A DNA stretch of 64,000 bases from Benincasa hispida (taxonomy: Eukaryota; Streptophyta; Magnoliopsida; Cucurbitales; Cucurbitaceae), in assembly GCF_009727055.1 (NCBI RefSeq), contig NC_052352.1, forward strand, positions 25,661,894-25,725,893. Reading direction: 5' to 3'. Each line of letters starts with the position of its first letter. Positions within the stretch are counted from its first letter, which is position 1. Positions 47,951-60,455 of the stretch are shown piece by piece. The notes beneath the pieces are model-generated. The model saw nothing but the letters and a program-made list of their open reading frames with translations. It searched no databases and was not told the DNA's origin. The position numbers were made by a program, and so were the translations under genes.

Positions 47951-48519
47951 ACAATGCCTCTGGCTTCATTATTGATGTACTAGAGAGAAGAATATGGCTT
48001 AAAGTTTACCAGAAAAAAGAAAAAAAAAAAAAAGAAGGAAAAAAAAGCAAAAGAAGGTGTATGAGTTGTTTGATAAAGTTGAATGTTGAGGAAAAGTGGT
48101 GCTATCATTTATGGAAAAAAGTCTCATGTAGTGGAAAGGAATTCCAATAATTGAACAACAGCCCCATTCCCACCATTTTTTTTTAAAATTTTTTATTCAT
48201 TATTATTACATGTTGACCCAGTTCCTAAATTCATATGTATTAATGTTTGATCATTCTCAAAATATCCACTTCACTCGTATATGAAATGTTTACAACAATT
48301 TTATTTCAGTTGACTTGATGTCTTTCCTTTTGAAACTAAAAATCAAAATTAATAATAAATACATTAATAAACACATGTGAGGTGCCGGAGATTTAAACTT
48401 TTGATTTATTAGTTGAATATATAAACTTAAACGAGTTTAGGTTGACTTGTTTAGGAGAATTTGTACGAAAATGTTTAATTTTGGTCTATAAGGATACACA
48501 CTAATTGTTTGGATACTAC
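47951..48519. other. Intergenic, nothing recognised
   Basis: A-rich then mixed AT-rich sequence without coding or repeat structure that I can support. Confidence 0.5.
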
Positions 48520-49335
48520 AGGCATGGTTTAAAATTTTGATCGAAATTTCAAATTTTTGATGAAATTTATCTTGAAGGGCTCAAAATTTCAATTTCGAGA
48601 ATATCTTGATTTCCCCATTTCAATGAAATTTCGAGATTATGAGAAAATTTCAAGAAATTTCGACATTTTAAGATTTTTTTTAATTAACTACATTAGTCCA
48701 ATTCAATTATTTCAATTTTATGGTTCTGATTATACACATTTCTATCGTTCCACACAGTTTTTGACAAAAGATTGTCTTTTTATGTGCTACTTTTTTTAAT
48801 TCCAACTTTTCTCAATTTTTAACCTTATTTTTTACCCAAAACTTTCGTTTGGAAAGAAATTGAATTTCGAAAAAACCATTAAAAACCATCTATATTTATT
48901 TTTAACCTCATTTGAACTTTTTTATATTAAATTTTCACTATCATTTTACCTCAAAATTGAATTGATGTGAGTTCTTTTTTCTTTTACCATCAACTTTCAT
49001 AATTTTCACATCATTTCACCTTAAAAAATATTCCTCAATTTTATATTATTTATAATTATTTTTCAATTTCTTTTTTAAATTTCTGCTATTGCATGAACAT
49101 TTACACATATATTTATAATATACATCTAAATGTTACTTTACTTTATAGAATTTATGATTAAAAATGGTCAATTATAGTCTAACTAAGCCACAATGAAAGT
49201 TTCATTAACTAATTATAACATTTTTCATCAATTTTCATAACTTGTCTCGAAATTTCCATAATATCAATATTTCATCGATATTTCCATAAAATCGGGACGT
49301 TGATATTTTCATCGACATCGATACTCGAACCTTGG
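48520..49335. repeat. Degenerate MITE-like repeat with AAATTTCGA words
   Basis: Starts near CATGGTTTAAAATTTTGATC and ends near the reverse complement of CCAAGGTTCGAGTATCGATG; the two ends are loosely complementary. Both halves are rich in GAAATTTCGA/TCGAAATTTC and ATTTCATCGATATTTCC words. This look matches a common class of small non-autonomous plant repeats. Its right end is exactly where the Sirevirus-type element inserted. Termini are too diverged to assign a superfamily. Confidence 0.45.
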
Positions 49336-50291
49336 TGTTGGAGATTTGTTTAGTTGATTTTATATTTTTTTAAAAAGCAATGCTTTCTGTAGATGTCTCA
49401 AATAAAGTCTTAAAATATGTTTGTGACATCATAGTGTCTTCTTACAGAATATTTTTCTTATATGAAAATATCCGACTGTAATATTTAGTCCGATATTTTC
49501 CTTTATTGAAGCGCGACCTTTCTATTCCAAATCAGTATTTGTTTCCTTTCTTGGATTTGATTACTAAAGAGAATTATGATGTCCATTTTATTAAGCAAGA
49601 CGATTTCTGTTCGATGATCGATTTGTTTTACATTCTGTTCTTGCTCCTTGATCATTATTCTTCTGTACAAGTTCTTCATCCGTAGAAGTGCAACACTTTG
49701 CAGTGAATCATGGCCTTAGAGGGAGCCTAAGCCATTGCTGCTAGAGAAGAGATTCTTAGTCTTAGGAAGAGCCTAAGACTAAACTTCGGAGAAGGAGTTC
49801 TCCATCTTAGAAGGATCCTAAGATTCATTAGTGAAGGGAGTTCGCTGACTCGAGAAAAAATATCATTGTGAGAGGAGTCTCACTCATCGTCGGAAGCCGA
49901 GGTGATCAACACTAATATTGTCAAGCTTAGGGGAAGCCTAACTACACTTGAGGGGAGTCTCACATCTAGGAGAAGCTAAGTACACTTGAGAGAAAGTCTC
50001 ACATCTAGGAGAAGCTTAGGTGATCAGTGAGTTTAGCTCTACAATCATTGTAGTGGTCATGTATTATAGATAAGTACTACGTTTAAACTATTTAACTCTT
50101 TAATTTAGTGGATTATCTTTTTTGGACATACTGCACTCTGATGTAGGTGGTTCATCATCGAAATGGATTACCAATTTCTGTGTATCTTTACTTGTTTACT
50201 TGCAGTTAGTATTTTTGTTGTTTTAGAGGTTGTCAGTGCTTCCTGTTTAACATCCATATATCGAGTGACGAGTCACCCTAGCACTTTTTCA
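49336..50291 (+). mobile_element. 5' LTR of element F
   Basis: 956 bp from TGTTGGAGATTTGTTTAG to AGCACTTTTTCA. It matches the 3' LTR (54109-54752 plus 60822-61117, about 940 bp) closely but with many substitutions, so the insertion is not recent. Contains repeated GGGAGTCTCAC and CTTAGGAG-type words (49,720-50,030), also seen in the LTR at 18220-19194. Confidence 0.88.
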
Positions 50292-50305
50292 ATTGGTATT
50301 AAAGC
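50292..50305 (+). other. Primer-binding site of element F
   Basis: TTGGTATTAAAGCAGG region right after the LTR, close to TTGGTATCAGAGCAGG of initiator tRNA-Met primed copia elements. Confidence 0.75.
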
Positions 50306-50309
50306 AGGT

Positions 50310-51356
50310 CACCTTTGTCAACAACAATTAACCCAGTTCCTTGTTGACAACGGGTACAGTTGAGGAGGAGTTGATAAGACTCTCTTTGTAAAATCCCATG
50401 AGAATTTTATGATTGTTCAAATTTATGTTGACGATATTATTTTCGGAGGGACGTCACAGGAGATGGTCGAGCTCTTTGTGAGACAAATGCTGGAAGGATT
50501 CAAGATGAGCATGGTAGGAGAAATGTCCTATTTTCTGGGATTTCAAATAAAGCAACTGAATGAAGGAATCTTTATCTCTCAAAGCAAATTTGCCAAGAGT
50601 TTAGTGATGAAGTTGGCTTGAAAAGTGCTAGTTTCAAAAGAACTCCAGCTTCAACTCATGTGAAAATATCAAAAGACTCAGTTGGAACTAAAGTCGATGA
50701 AAGTCTATATAGAAATATCATTGGGAGCTCGCTGTATTTAATAGCCAGCAGGTCAAACATTGCTTTTGTTGTAGTGTATGTGCCAGATATCAATCTTGTC
50801 CTAAAAACAGTCATCTACTTAGTGCAAAAAGGATAATCAAATACATAAATGGCACAAGTGAATATGGTTTACTGTATACGTTCGACACAAGTAGCGCATT
50901 AGCTGACTACTGTGATGCTGATTGGGCAGACAGCTCAGAGGATAGAAAGAGTACTTCTGGAGGTTGTATTTTCTTGGGTAACAACTTGATTTCATGGTTC
51001 AACAAGAAACAAAATTGTGTTTCCCTGTCGATGGCTGAAGCTGAATATATTGCAGTAGGGAGTAGTTGTACTTAACTAGTCTGGATGAAGTAAATCTTAC
51101 TGGAGTATGATATCCCACAAGATGTCATGTCTCTTTAAGTGCGATTAATATAGCCAAAAATCCAATTCAACATAGTCATACCAAACATATTGACATCAGA
51201 CACCACTTTATTCATGACCTTGTGAAAAGTAAGCAGATCAAGTTAGAGCATGTCAACACTAAAAATCAATTAGCAGACATTTTTACCAAGACGTTAGATG
51301 CTAAACGTTATGAGGCCCTGAGGGCAGATTTGGATCTTTGTGTTTTGAAGGCATGA
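50310..51356 (+). pseudogene. Reverse transcriptase C-terminal and RNase H remnant of element F
   Basis: Begins within about 20 bases of the primer-binding site with LTQFLVDNGYS, a stop, GGVDKTLFV, then QIYVDDIIFGGTS with the catalytic YVDD, FKMSMVGEMSYFLGFQIKQL, ISQSKFAKSLV, a frame change, TPASTHVKISKDSVGTKVDE, YRNIIGSSLYL. After another shift at about 50,835 come RNase H motifs: YCDADWADSSEDRKSTSG, SLSMAEAEYIAVGSSC, a stop, then HTKHIDIRHHFIHDLV and NQLADIFTKTLDAKRYE. Ends at the stop near 51,356. The joining of leader and RT marks a deletion of roughly gag to mid-RT. Confidence 0.88.
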
Positions 51357-51497
51357 AAATTAGATTTTTGGGCCATTCAATTGAGGATCTCGGCTGTCAA
51401 ACATGTAAGCCCATAAAGTTATTTTTGTAAATACCCGCCTTAATGACGAATGTTGGGAGTTCTAGGAAGTCTAATAGTTTTATTTTCAAATTAATTT

Positions 51498-53810
51498 TTG
51501 AATTTAAATTGTTGGCAGATTAATCGTGGTAGGTCTCCTCATTGTATCGTGGGTTTGTCCTTTTCTCAACCGTCTCCTTACAAAATTTGTGTGCTTGCTT
51601 GTCATACTAATCTTCCTCTACTGGTGAGTACTCATCAAGGAACTCACACTTCTGACGGAAAAATTGTGAGATACAAAGAGAAGACCAAACGAAACCTGCA
51701 TATGCCTAATGATGTTTCTTTCAATTCAATCAACAAATATGGAGTTCGTGTACGTGGGCTCCCTTCTCAACAAAATGAAATCAAAGTTCTTCCTCCCTCA
51801 GGAAAGAAAAAACACTCTAGGGCAGGATTGATTGACGAATCAAAAGGAAAGAAAAGGTAAGCTCTTCTGCCTTGACATTGTCTGACTTGATTGAACTGAG
51901 GAGAGAAATTCGTCCAAATATTGAAAAATCTACTTCAGGAAATTCTTCCAATCACATGCATGATTTTATAGCCACACCTAGAAAGCCTAATGAGATTGTC
52001 GACCCATTTGTCAATGATCAAGTAGAAGCTAGGGTTTCCTAGAGTAGATTAATTTCTAATGAAAATCTTGCATTTAGTTCGGGCACTGTTGAATCTACTG
52101 TTCATGCTTCTAATAATGTTTTAGGAAAAACTGTTGTTATTTCTAGTAGTTTTGAGTTTGATAATTTGTCTATACCTTTTGAGAGTACTGTTGAGACTGT
52201 TAATGGGTTAGTTGAAACTGAAGATGTTAATATCTCTGAAGAAAATATTTTAAAGACTATTGTTGAAAATATTGTTTATGCTTGCTCCGTGCTTGTTGCT
52301 ATTGATTCACTAAATGCTCATGTGATTCCGATTGTGACTAGTACTAGGCCTAGTGAAGAGGCTCAAACTGTTGAAGAGAATGTCAAAACTCTGATTGAGT
52401 CTTCCTCTTTACCGAATTAAATATTTATGACTGATGTTTTGTTGACTACTGAGATTCCTTAGAATGTGAAACATGTTGCTTTATATGATGATGTTGCTAA
52501 CTCCAGCGATCGAAGTCATGTGAATTCTCTTCATTCTGCTCATTTTGATGACAAAGACGATGAAGATGATATTACTATCGTAGAGCTTCGATCAAGAAAA
52601 ACTATAATTGATGCCAATGTTTCTGGTGCTGTTAATGTGAATGTTGATGCCTCCTCTGAGACATATGAGAATGAATATGAGAAATCTGCTTCTAAGAAAG
52701 CTTTAAATTGGAGTTTTAAGAGCAGCTCGAACAATGATGATATTGGGTCTGCTAATGTCACTAGGGCCTCCACTCAGGCCAAAAGAAAACAACTAGCTAC
52801 TTCCAACGTTCCCTCTGTGCCTTGAGATGGCATTTCTTTCCACTTTGAAGAGGGTGTCAACCTGTGAAAATATATTGTTAAACACATAATTATAGATAAT
52901 AAAGAATTATCTGATCATACTGAAGAGTGTGTTGAGCTTATGGAGTTGATTCATGTTGCTGGACTTAAACGAACTGTCTTTAACTTGGGACCCTATTATC
53001 CTCAGCTTGTTCGTGAGTTTATTGTGAATCTTCTCTCTGGTTTTGCAGATTCAACCAACCTAGATTACCAGAGGGTGCATATTAGGCGTCATCCATTTGT
53101 TTTCTTTGCTGCTTTGACCAATCAATTTCTGCATTAAACGTGCATGAGAATGTGAAGAACAACTTCTTTCCCTAAGAGATTTAGTGTTTAAACTAACTAA
53201 AGGAACCCGTTCTACATTGCCACGAAGGGGTCAACTGCCTACAACTATTTTAAGTGTCAAATATGCCTTTCTGCATAGGATTGACATTTATAATTAGTGC
53301 CCCTCCTTTCATAAATTGGGCTTATCCATTGCTCTTGCTATATCAAATAGGGACTTAAGCTCAGTTTAATTATGGTGTGTTTGTGTTGAACCAGATTAAA
53401 AGGCACATTGGGTCCACAACTTTTAAATTGCCTATTTGTTTTCCTTGCCTTATCTGTATTATTCTACTATCCTAGAAGCCTGATATTTTCTCTCATACAG
53501 AACCTGTTGAGCCTTCTCTGAGTCTATTCTCCATCAAACTAAAGCTTCTATAGGGACAGCATGTTCCTAACCTACACTACCACCATGACTCATCATCTTC
53601 TTGGTCCAAAAGCTTTAATTGAGTATTCTTTTAGTAGTCGTATCCTTCACCTGCTATTAAATGAATCTTGTGATCTTAAGTCCGTGATGGAAAGACTTCA
53701 GGAGAGAGAGACTAAGGTTGATGAGATTCTACGGATTATGTGGTTTGTCTTGTCCAAGGATGGAGGGACTTCTTCTTCTCAACCGAGGAGTTGATTTTTT
53801 TTTTCTTTTA
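51498..53810 (+). pseudogene. Envelope-like ORF remnant of element F (putative plant transposon protein domain)
   Basis: Open pieces at 51498-51860, 52166-52420, 52466-52825, 52940-53137 and 53561-53794 form one long decayed reading region after pol. The first part is basic (SGKKKHSR, DESKGKKR); the middle is acidic and Ser-rich (DDKDDEDDITIVELRSRK); then LVREFIVNLLSGFADSTNLD followed by YQRVHIRRHPFVF, which I recognise as the core of the 'putative plant transposon protein' domain found in env-like frames of Sirevirus elements. The last piece has a coiled-coil-like LQERETKVDEIL. Stops at 52038, 52418, 52460, 52823 and 53135 break it. Its role in intact elements is not established. Confidence 0.72.
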
Positions 53811-54094
53811 ACGACCATAAAAGGGGAGTGTTTGGTTATGGTTATTTTTTCGGCTTTGCTTCTGGTTTTGCTATTTGATATTTTTTGAATATGATCTTTT
53901 GTCTGGGTTGGTGCTGCTTTGGACTTATGTTTTATGATTTGATTTGCTCTGAAAACCCTTGTTGTTTGGGCTTGTTTTATGGCGTTACCGGTGATGCTAT
54001 ACTTTTTGTCAAGCCTTTATTTGAGATATTTTTTGATGATGAATTTTTGTTTTCTTTCGTTCTACCTATTTAAAAAAAAATAAAAATATATAAG

Positions 54095-54108
54095 TCAAAG
54101 GGGGAGTT
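54095..54108 (+). other. Polypurine tract of element F
   Basis: AAGTCAAAGGGGGAGTT directly before the 3' LTR start TGTTGGAGATTT at 54109. Confidence 0.85.
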
Positions 54109-56430
54109 TGTTGGAGATTTATTTAGTTAGCTTTATATTTTTATAAGGCAGTGGTTTCTGAAATTTCTCAAATAAAGGCTTAACATCCGTCTGTGATGTC
54201 AGAGTATCTTCCTGCAGAATATTTTCTTTATCTAGAAATATCTGAATGTAATATTTTGTCTAGTATTTTCCTTTATTGAAGTGCGACCTTTCTATTTGAA
54301 ATGGGGATTTGTTTCCTTTCTTGAATTCAACTACTTAAAGATAATTATGTTGTCCATTTAGGCCAGCCACATATTTTATTAAACAAGACGACTTTTGTTC
54401 GATGACCGATTTGTTCTTCATCGTGTTCTTGCTCCTTGATCATTATTCCGCTGTGCAAGTTCTTCATCCGTTGAAGTGCAATACCTTGAAGTGAATCACC
54501 GTCTTAGGGGAAACCTAAGTTATTACTACTAGAGAAGGGATTTTTAATCTTAGGGGGAGCTTAAGACTCAACTTCGGAGAAGGAGTTCTTCATGTTAGGA
54601 GGATCTTAAGATTAATCAGTGAAGGGAGTTTGTTGACTTGAGGAAAGATATCATCGTGAGAGGAATGTCACTCATCGTCGGAAGCCGAGGTGATTGACAC
54701 TAATATTGTCAAGCTTAGTGGAAGCCTAAGTACACTTGAGAGGCAGTCTCACTGTGACGCCCCCCAAAGATCGTAAGGTAAAATCCGTCTTGTTCCCTTT
54801 TATTTTTGGGTTTGAAATTACATGGTAAGTGGTTAGGGGATTTTGGAATATATATATATATATATATTATTTAGGAAAAGAGAGGAGGAGTTAGGGTTTA
54901 GTGGGGTAAATGGTTATAAATGTGGAGTTAATGAGCCCTCGGTTTGCGTGCAGTGAAAAGAAGAAAATTAAATTCTTTTTTATTTTTTTCTCTCTTTCTT
55001 CCTTCTTTCAGCCCTCGCGAGCCTTTTCTTCCCCAACTCTTTTCCAACAACCGCTTGTGGTTCGATAGGTCATCACCACCTCCTCACGCCTCAGTCTAGT
55101 CGTGCTTCATCTGCCGCTCGACCGTGGTTCTTCTGCTTCCAGCCGCGCGAGATTTCAGTTGCAAGTCCAGCCATGCCGCTCGACCGCTGCTCTCCATCAA
55201 CCGCGCCGTGCGATTGCTGCTTTTTGCTAGTCGCGTTGCACGTTGACGCTCTCTGCCAGTCGAGTTTCTTCGATTTTTCGTTCTCGTTCTTGCGTTCGCC
55301 AGTCGTCGATCGCTTCTGTTCTGCCAAGAACTTGGTCTTTGGTGAGATTTAAGTTTTTGGTTTTTAGTTAATGGGTTTTGAATGCCTATTGATTTTGGTC
55401 TAATTTAAGTTTACTCAGGGTACGTTGTTGCTTAATACGGGGTTTCAAGATATTTTTTCGGTACTTTCCAACAACATCAAAGTTCTCTTGGGTGCCTTTT
55501 GGTAGGCTATAATGGTTGTTCTGATTTAAATCTTGTTTTCCCCAGTTGGTTTGATGAATATTTGTGTTAATTGGATTTTAGAATTGAGTTTTGAAACATT
55601 TCAATTTGGCTTATGACTGGTTTGGATTCCGTACTTGGAGCTCAGGTGTAGTTCTGGTTAAGTCGACATTTTTGGGTAAGTGGTTTGGAGACTTTTGGTG
55701 CATTTTAGGTGAGTTAGGTTGTGTTTATAAGGATTGACATTAAATTGGTTTATTCTAGGGCAATTCGAGCATTTGACTTAAGTCAGAGGGATTTGATTGA
55801 TAGTTGGAGTTTGGTTGTTAATTGTTCGATATAAATTCGAGGTAAGTGGTTTACTACCGGTTTGCCCTCAATCTCAAGCATGTGTTACGTATTGGTTCCT
55901 TAGTTGGAATAAACTATTTTGATATGCATACTGGTCAGATGAGAATTTTGAAAGCTTACGCTTATGCCACTATATGTCAATGTTGTATGTCGTTACAAAG
56001 TTTGATGGGTAGATAAATTATGAATTGTTGAATGATCTTGGCATGATTTTTGAGCTTGTTTGCATGCTTATGTCTGTTTGAGATTCTAGTGACTGTTAGT
56101 GTTGCCATTGGGCTATGCCCATTGCATGTTGTGAGCCTTTAGGCCACACCCTATACTTATGTACGGTGTCCCTTTTGGGACCACCACTTATGTTTATGTT
56201 AGTACCCACTGAGGTCACTATTTATGAAAGCATACCTTCGGGTTCGTCCCTTATGCCTATGCCTATGCCTATGCCTACGCCTATGATGTCCTTGTGTACT
56301 TTGATCCAATGGAAAAACTAACAGATCACTGAGTGGCCCCAGTAGTGGGCCGCCTATGATGTCCTTGTGTACTTTGGTCCAATGGAAAAACTAACAGATC
56401 ACTGAGTGGCCCCAGTAGTTGGCCGCTTAC

Positions 56431-56450
56431 TGAGTATACTTTTATACTCA
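56431..56450. repeat. Perfect hairpin conserved in gypsy LTRs E and S
   Basis: TGAGTATA, four-base loop CTTT, TATACTCA. LTR S has GAGTAT-TTT-ATACTC at 20963-20977 in the same context (CAGTAGT...TTACTGAG before, CTCA.. and a CTTTTC stretch after). The rest of the two LTRs is not obviously alignable, so the hairpin seems constrained. Confidence 0.85.
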
Positions 56451-58942
56451 TTCTTTTCTTTTCATGTTTTTCAGTAAGGGTAACGATAGACCGGCGCATG
56501 ACAAGAGAGATCCTGGCCTGGTCATTTGGACGATTTACTGCTTCTGCACTTAGGATTCATGTATTGGAGTCTAGTTTAGAAGTTAGGCATTTTAGAATCT
56601 TCTGAAATATTCATTGATTTTATTTATTGATTATTTAATCGTTATTCATTTTAAAGTCAGGTTAGGGGTACCTCGAACGGTATTATTATTATTATTATTA
56701 TTTATGTTTTCTCACCTTTGCTTATTTGAGCATTATTTAAATTAAATAAATTTTTTTATCTCTTTTATTTTATTATTCTTTGAGAAAATGTATTGCCAAG
56801 CCTATTGATGCGCAGAAATTGGAAGTCAATTTTTACTCGACAACCAAATCCCGTGGACGCATTATGCGATGCATGTTCCTAAAATATGCATTGATGATCA
56901 TGCATCGATGGTCATGCGTTGGAATGAAAATTGCATCAACAGATGTATGCGATGACCATGCATCCTGCCACAAGTTTTCTTGTGTTCACGCCAAGTATAA
57001 CATGAACGCAAATTTCTCGAGTAATCTGAGGTCGAACACAGGGACTTGTAACTATATGTTTGCGGTGATTGTGCATGTGGCGGTTGAATAAAAGAATGAA
57101 GGGGATGTTTCTAAATTAATCCTACTCCTACTCCTATCTAACAGACAACACAATGAAAATATACATGAGAGGTAGAAATGTGACAAACCTTGGCATGAAA
57201 TAAATGAATAGGAAAACGGATAAAATGCGGAGATGTTTTCATTGCAACCCTTAAGAGTGACCGCAAGGGAACCTTAGTCAGCATCAGACTATGCTATCAT
57301 GTTACAACCATGCACGGTAAGTTATTTTCCAGTGCTCCTAATCCTAAGACGCATGTGTTGCATGCAAAAGTGTCCATAGAGCTTATTCCTAAGTCTCTAC
57401 ACTTGTCCTATGTGTTGATGCATGATGCATGAAAGCAAGGTAATCGCATACAATCGTATCCTATCTCTAGGATGCATGCGATGCGTTAATAACAAATAGT
57501 GCTCATTCCTAAGCGCCTATCTCTCGTATTATGTGATCTAATCTGACTCTCCCTAGCCTAGATTCTGACCTGACTTTTCCAAGCCTAGATCATGTCCTTA
57601 GACTACCCTCTCGAGTATCCCTAATGGACGAATGAAGCATACATAATATAAGATAATCGCATAAACTTCACTGACCTACGGTTGCTACTATCCCTAGTGA
57701 ACAACGCATACTTTGCTTAATGCGTTCAACCACTTACCCTCTCGAGAAGTTGATTGTTGCTGACTTTACTCATAGACAAGCAATGTGTTAGCCCATAGAC
57801 AGGCGTTGCAACAACTTTACACTAAGCAAATAAGATTACTCACATACTCGCGCAACGCACACCTCTCGGCGGTTTGCTCATGCTTCATATCCCTAATCCA
57901 CATGACTAAGTATACAACCCAAACACTTCCACTAAGTGTTGCAATGAAAGTAAAGATGCTAAGCAAAAAGATGAAAATGAAGTCGAAGGAATAGAGAGAT
58001 GCATTGAAAACACATTGCATTAATTTCTTAATTCAAAATGTCATACAATACATTTAGAAAAAGAAAGGAAAAGGAATGATCGGTTGGAAGCAAAACTTTG
58101 CTTTCAGCGGATGCGTGTCAAGGCTGTCGGTGGTGCCATGGATGAGTGGAGGAGCTGACTCTCTCGAGATCTAACTCCGATCGAAGGCTCCGGTTGTCAC
58201 TCGGAATAGATGAAGGAAGTGAAGAACTCTCAGCGTCTTCTCACGCATTTTATCTGGATCACGGGGACAATTTCCGGGTGAGGGATAATCTCCGGATCCC
58301 CAGGATCCTCCTCAGATGCTTGGAATTATGCTCATCGGCTTCTATTTATAGAGTTTGGATCGCCGACAACATTAATTGGACTGCTCCGAGTCTGACGTTC
58401 GACGCGTTTGTCCTTTTTGAACCTCTGCTACCAACGACATGGTAGGTGAAATATCAGCATCAGCTTTGGATTTTCTTGAGGTAGATGCGTTCATTCCACC
58501 TACCTTGCGTTTATCCCACTAGAATGCATTGTCGCGTAGCCGCAATCATTCAATGACCGCATTCGCTTAACACCGCAACTTTACATGATGTCCGCAATCA
58601 CCTGACGAGCGCAACTCCCATGTGATGGACGCATACGGCTGATTACCGCAACATCCATGCATTGATTGATGCGTTTGCCTTGCAATGGAGTGTTTCTCCG
58701 CATGCGGTTGTCTATGCGTTGGTCCGGTTTCAGTGTTTGCATTAATTTCCTGCATTGGCTACAAAGATAGAACATTGAACGCACAATTAATGCAAAATAC
58801 TGGGTTAGCTGAGATTCGACATGCTGATCAGCGCAAACTATATTCTCGTGAATTCCTAGCATGATCGACGCAATTTCTGCCTAATGTCCTTCATAATTCT
58901 AAGTAAAAGGCCTAAGATGACATGCATTTCTGCATGTCATCT

Positions 58943-58974
58943 CACCCCCACACTTAATGCTGTGATTGGGGGTG
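58943..58974 (-). other. Polypurine tract forming a hairpin between R2 and R3
   Basis: Plus-strand CACCCCCA (58943-58950) and TGGGGGTG (58967-58974) are perfect complements with a 16-base loop. On the reverse strand the arm next to R2 reads TGTGGGGGTGAG and is placed as the polypurine tract just before the downstream LTR. Confidence 0.75.
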
Positions 58975-60293
58975 TACATGCAATCATGCATTAGACATGG
59001 CTTAAGCTATGCATTTACGCCCATGCATCTGAGGTCATGCGTTAGAGTGAAAATGCATTAATCTAGTATGCAATGACCACACATTCCTAGTTTTCTTACG
59101 CTCGCGCCAAGTATAACCCGAATGCAAGTTTCTCGGGTAATTCGAGGTCGAACACAGGGACTTGTCACTCAATAATGCTTGTGAAGCAATGCGTTTGAGG
59201 CGACGAATAAAAATAAAACAAAGAAAGTTTAATGGATTTACATACTACTCCTACTCCTATCTAAACAGATTGAGCAATAGAAGACTTGCGATGAGAATAG
59301 GTAGATACACAACAACCATTAATGCATAGTAATGTTTATTATCTTAAATCGCTCGAGTATTCCCAGCTCGTCACACTAACGCATCACATACCTCTTGGTG
59401 GTTAGCCGCATAACTATATCTCTATAGTGCATGGTTGCGTCGAACATAAGATTGTGCCTTTCTCTAGGAACAATGCATACTTTGCTTTAGTGCGTTCCAT
59501 CTCTTACCTTCGTAGGCAGTTAGACGCATCTAATTACTTATAGACAAGTAATGCAACAACCCATAGATAAGCGTTGCTACAGCCTTTCACCAAGAAAAGA
59601 GGATTAACTCACTATACTCGCACAACGCACACCTCTCGGTTAGTTGCTACATGTGTCCTATCTCTAAGTTACATGATTAAGTATACAATCTCTTTTGATA
59701 AATAAACTATGAAGGTAAATGATGATAAAGATAAAGATGATGAAGAAAATAGCATTGAAGGAATCAAGATATGCATTGATAACAAAATGTCTTAATATCT
59801 TAAGCTAAAATGTAATACAATACAGAGGTTAGAGGAGAAATGAAGGACTCTACGTCAAGGCTGCCGGTGGTGCAATGGATGAATGGTGGAGATGTCTCTT
59901 TTGAGCTTTATCTCCAGCGAAAGCTCCGGTCGTCACTCGGTTTGATTTGTGGAGGTGAAGAATTCTCACTAAAAATCTTGCTCAAGCTCTCATCTGTGAT
60001 CGCAAACCTCTGCCTTGAGGCAGAAGTTCGGATGCTTTGAAATGAAGATCAAAGGGGCTATTTATAGGGTTTAAACGTTGACAGCTATCATGATTACGTT
60101 ATGTCTCACTGCTGCCTTTGTAGCAGTATGGGCAATGCCACATTGTCTTATCTTGTTAATACTCCCAAGGTATGCGTTCGAGCTTGATTCAGCTGAAGTA
60201 TCAACGTGTTCTACCCATCTTGCGATCGTCCTTCTATTATGGTTGTCACTCCGTGGCCGCAATCTCCAATTGATCATCACATTCGCTTGATCA

Positions 60294-60455
60294 CCGCAAC
60301 TTCCATGCGATGGACGACAACTTCCTGCGATGGATGCATTCGATCACTGCAACTTTCATGCGATGGACGCATTCGATCACTACAACTTCCATTCGATGGA
60401 CGCATTCGATCACTGCAACTTCTATGCGATGGACGCATTCGATCACTGCATGCAT
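60294..60455. repeat. 33-bp tandem repeat in R3
   Basis: About five units of CAACTTCCATGCGATGGA plus CGCATTCGATCACTG. The period is a multiple of three, so it stays open as an 11-residue repeat; no gene is implied. R2 and R1 have only diffuse versions, so the array expanded in R3. Confidence 0.9.

Noticed and set aside
55091..55327. Reverse 78-codon Ser/Lys-rich frame
   Set aside because: It lies in the CT-rich leader zone of gypsy LTR E, with no homology I recognise.
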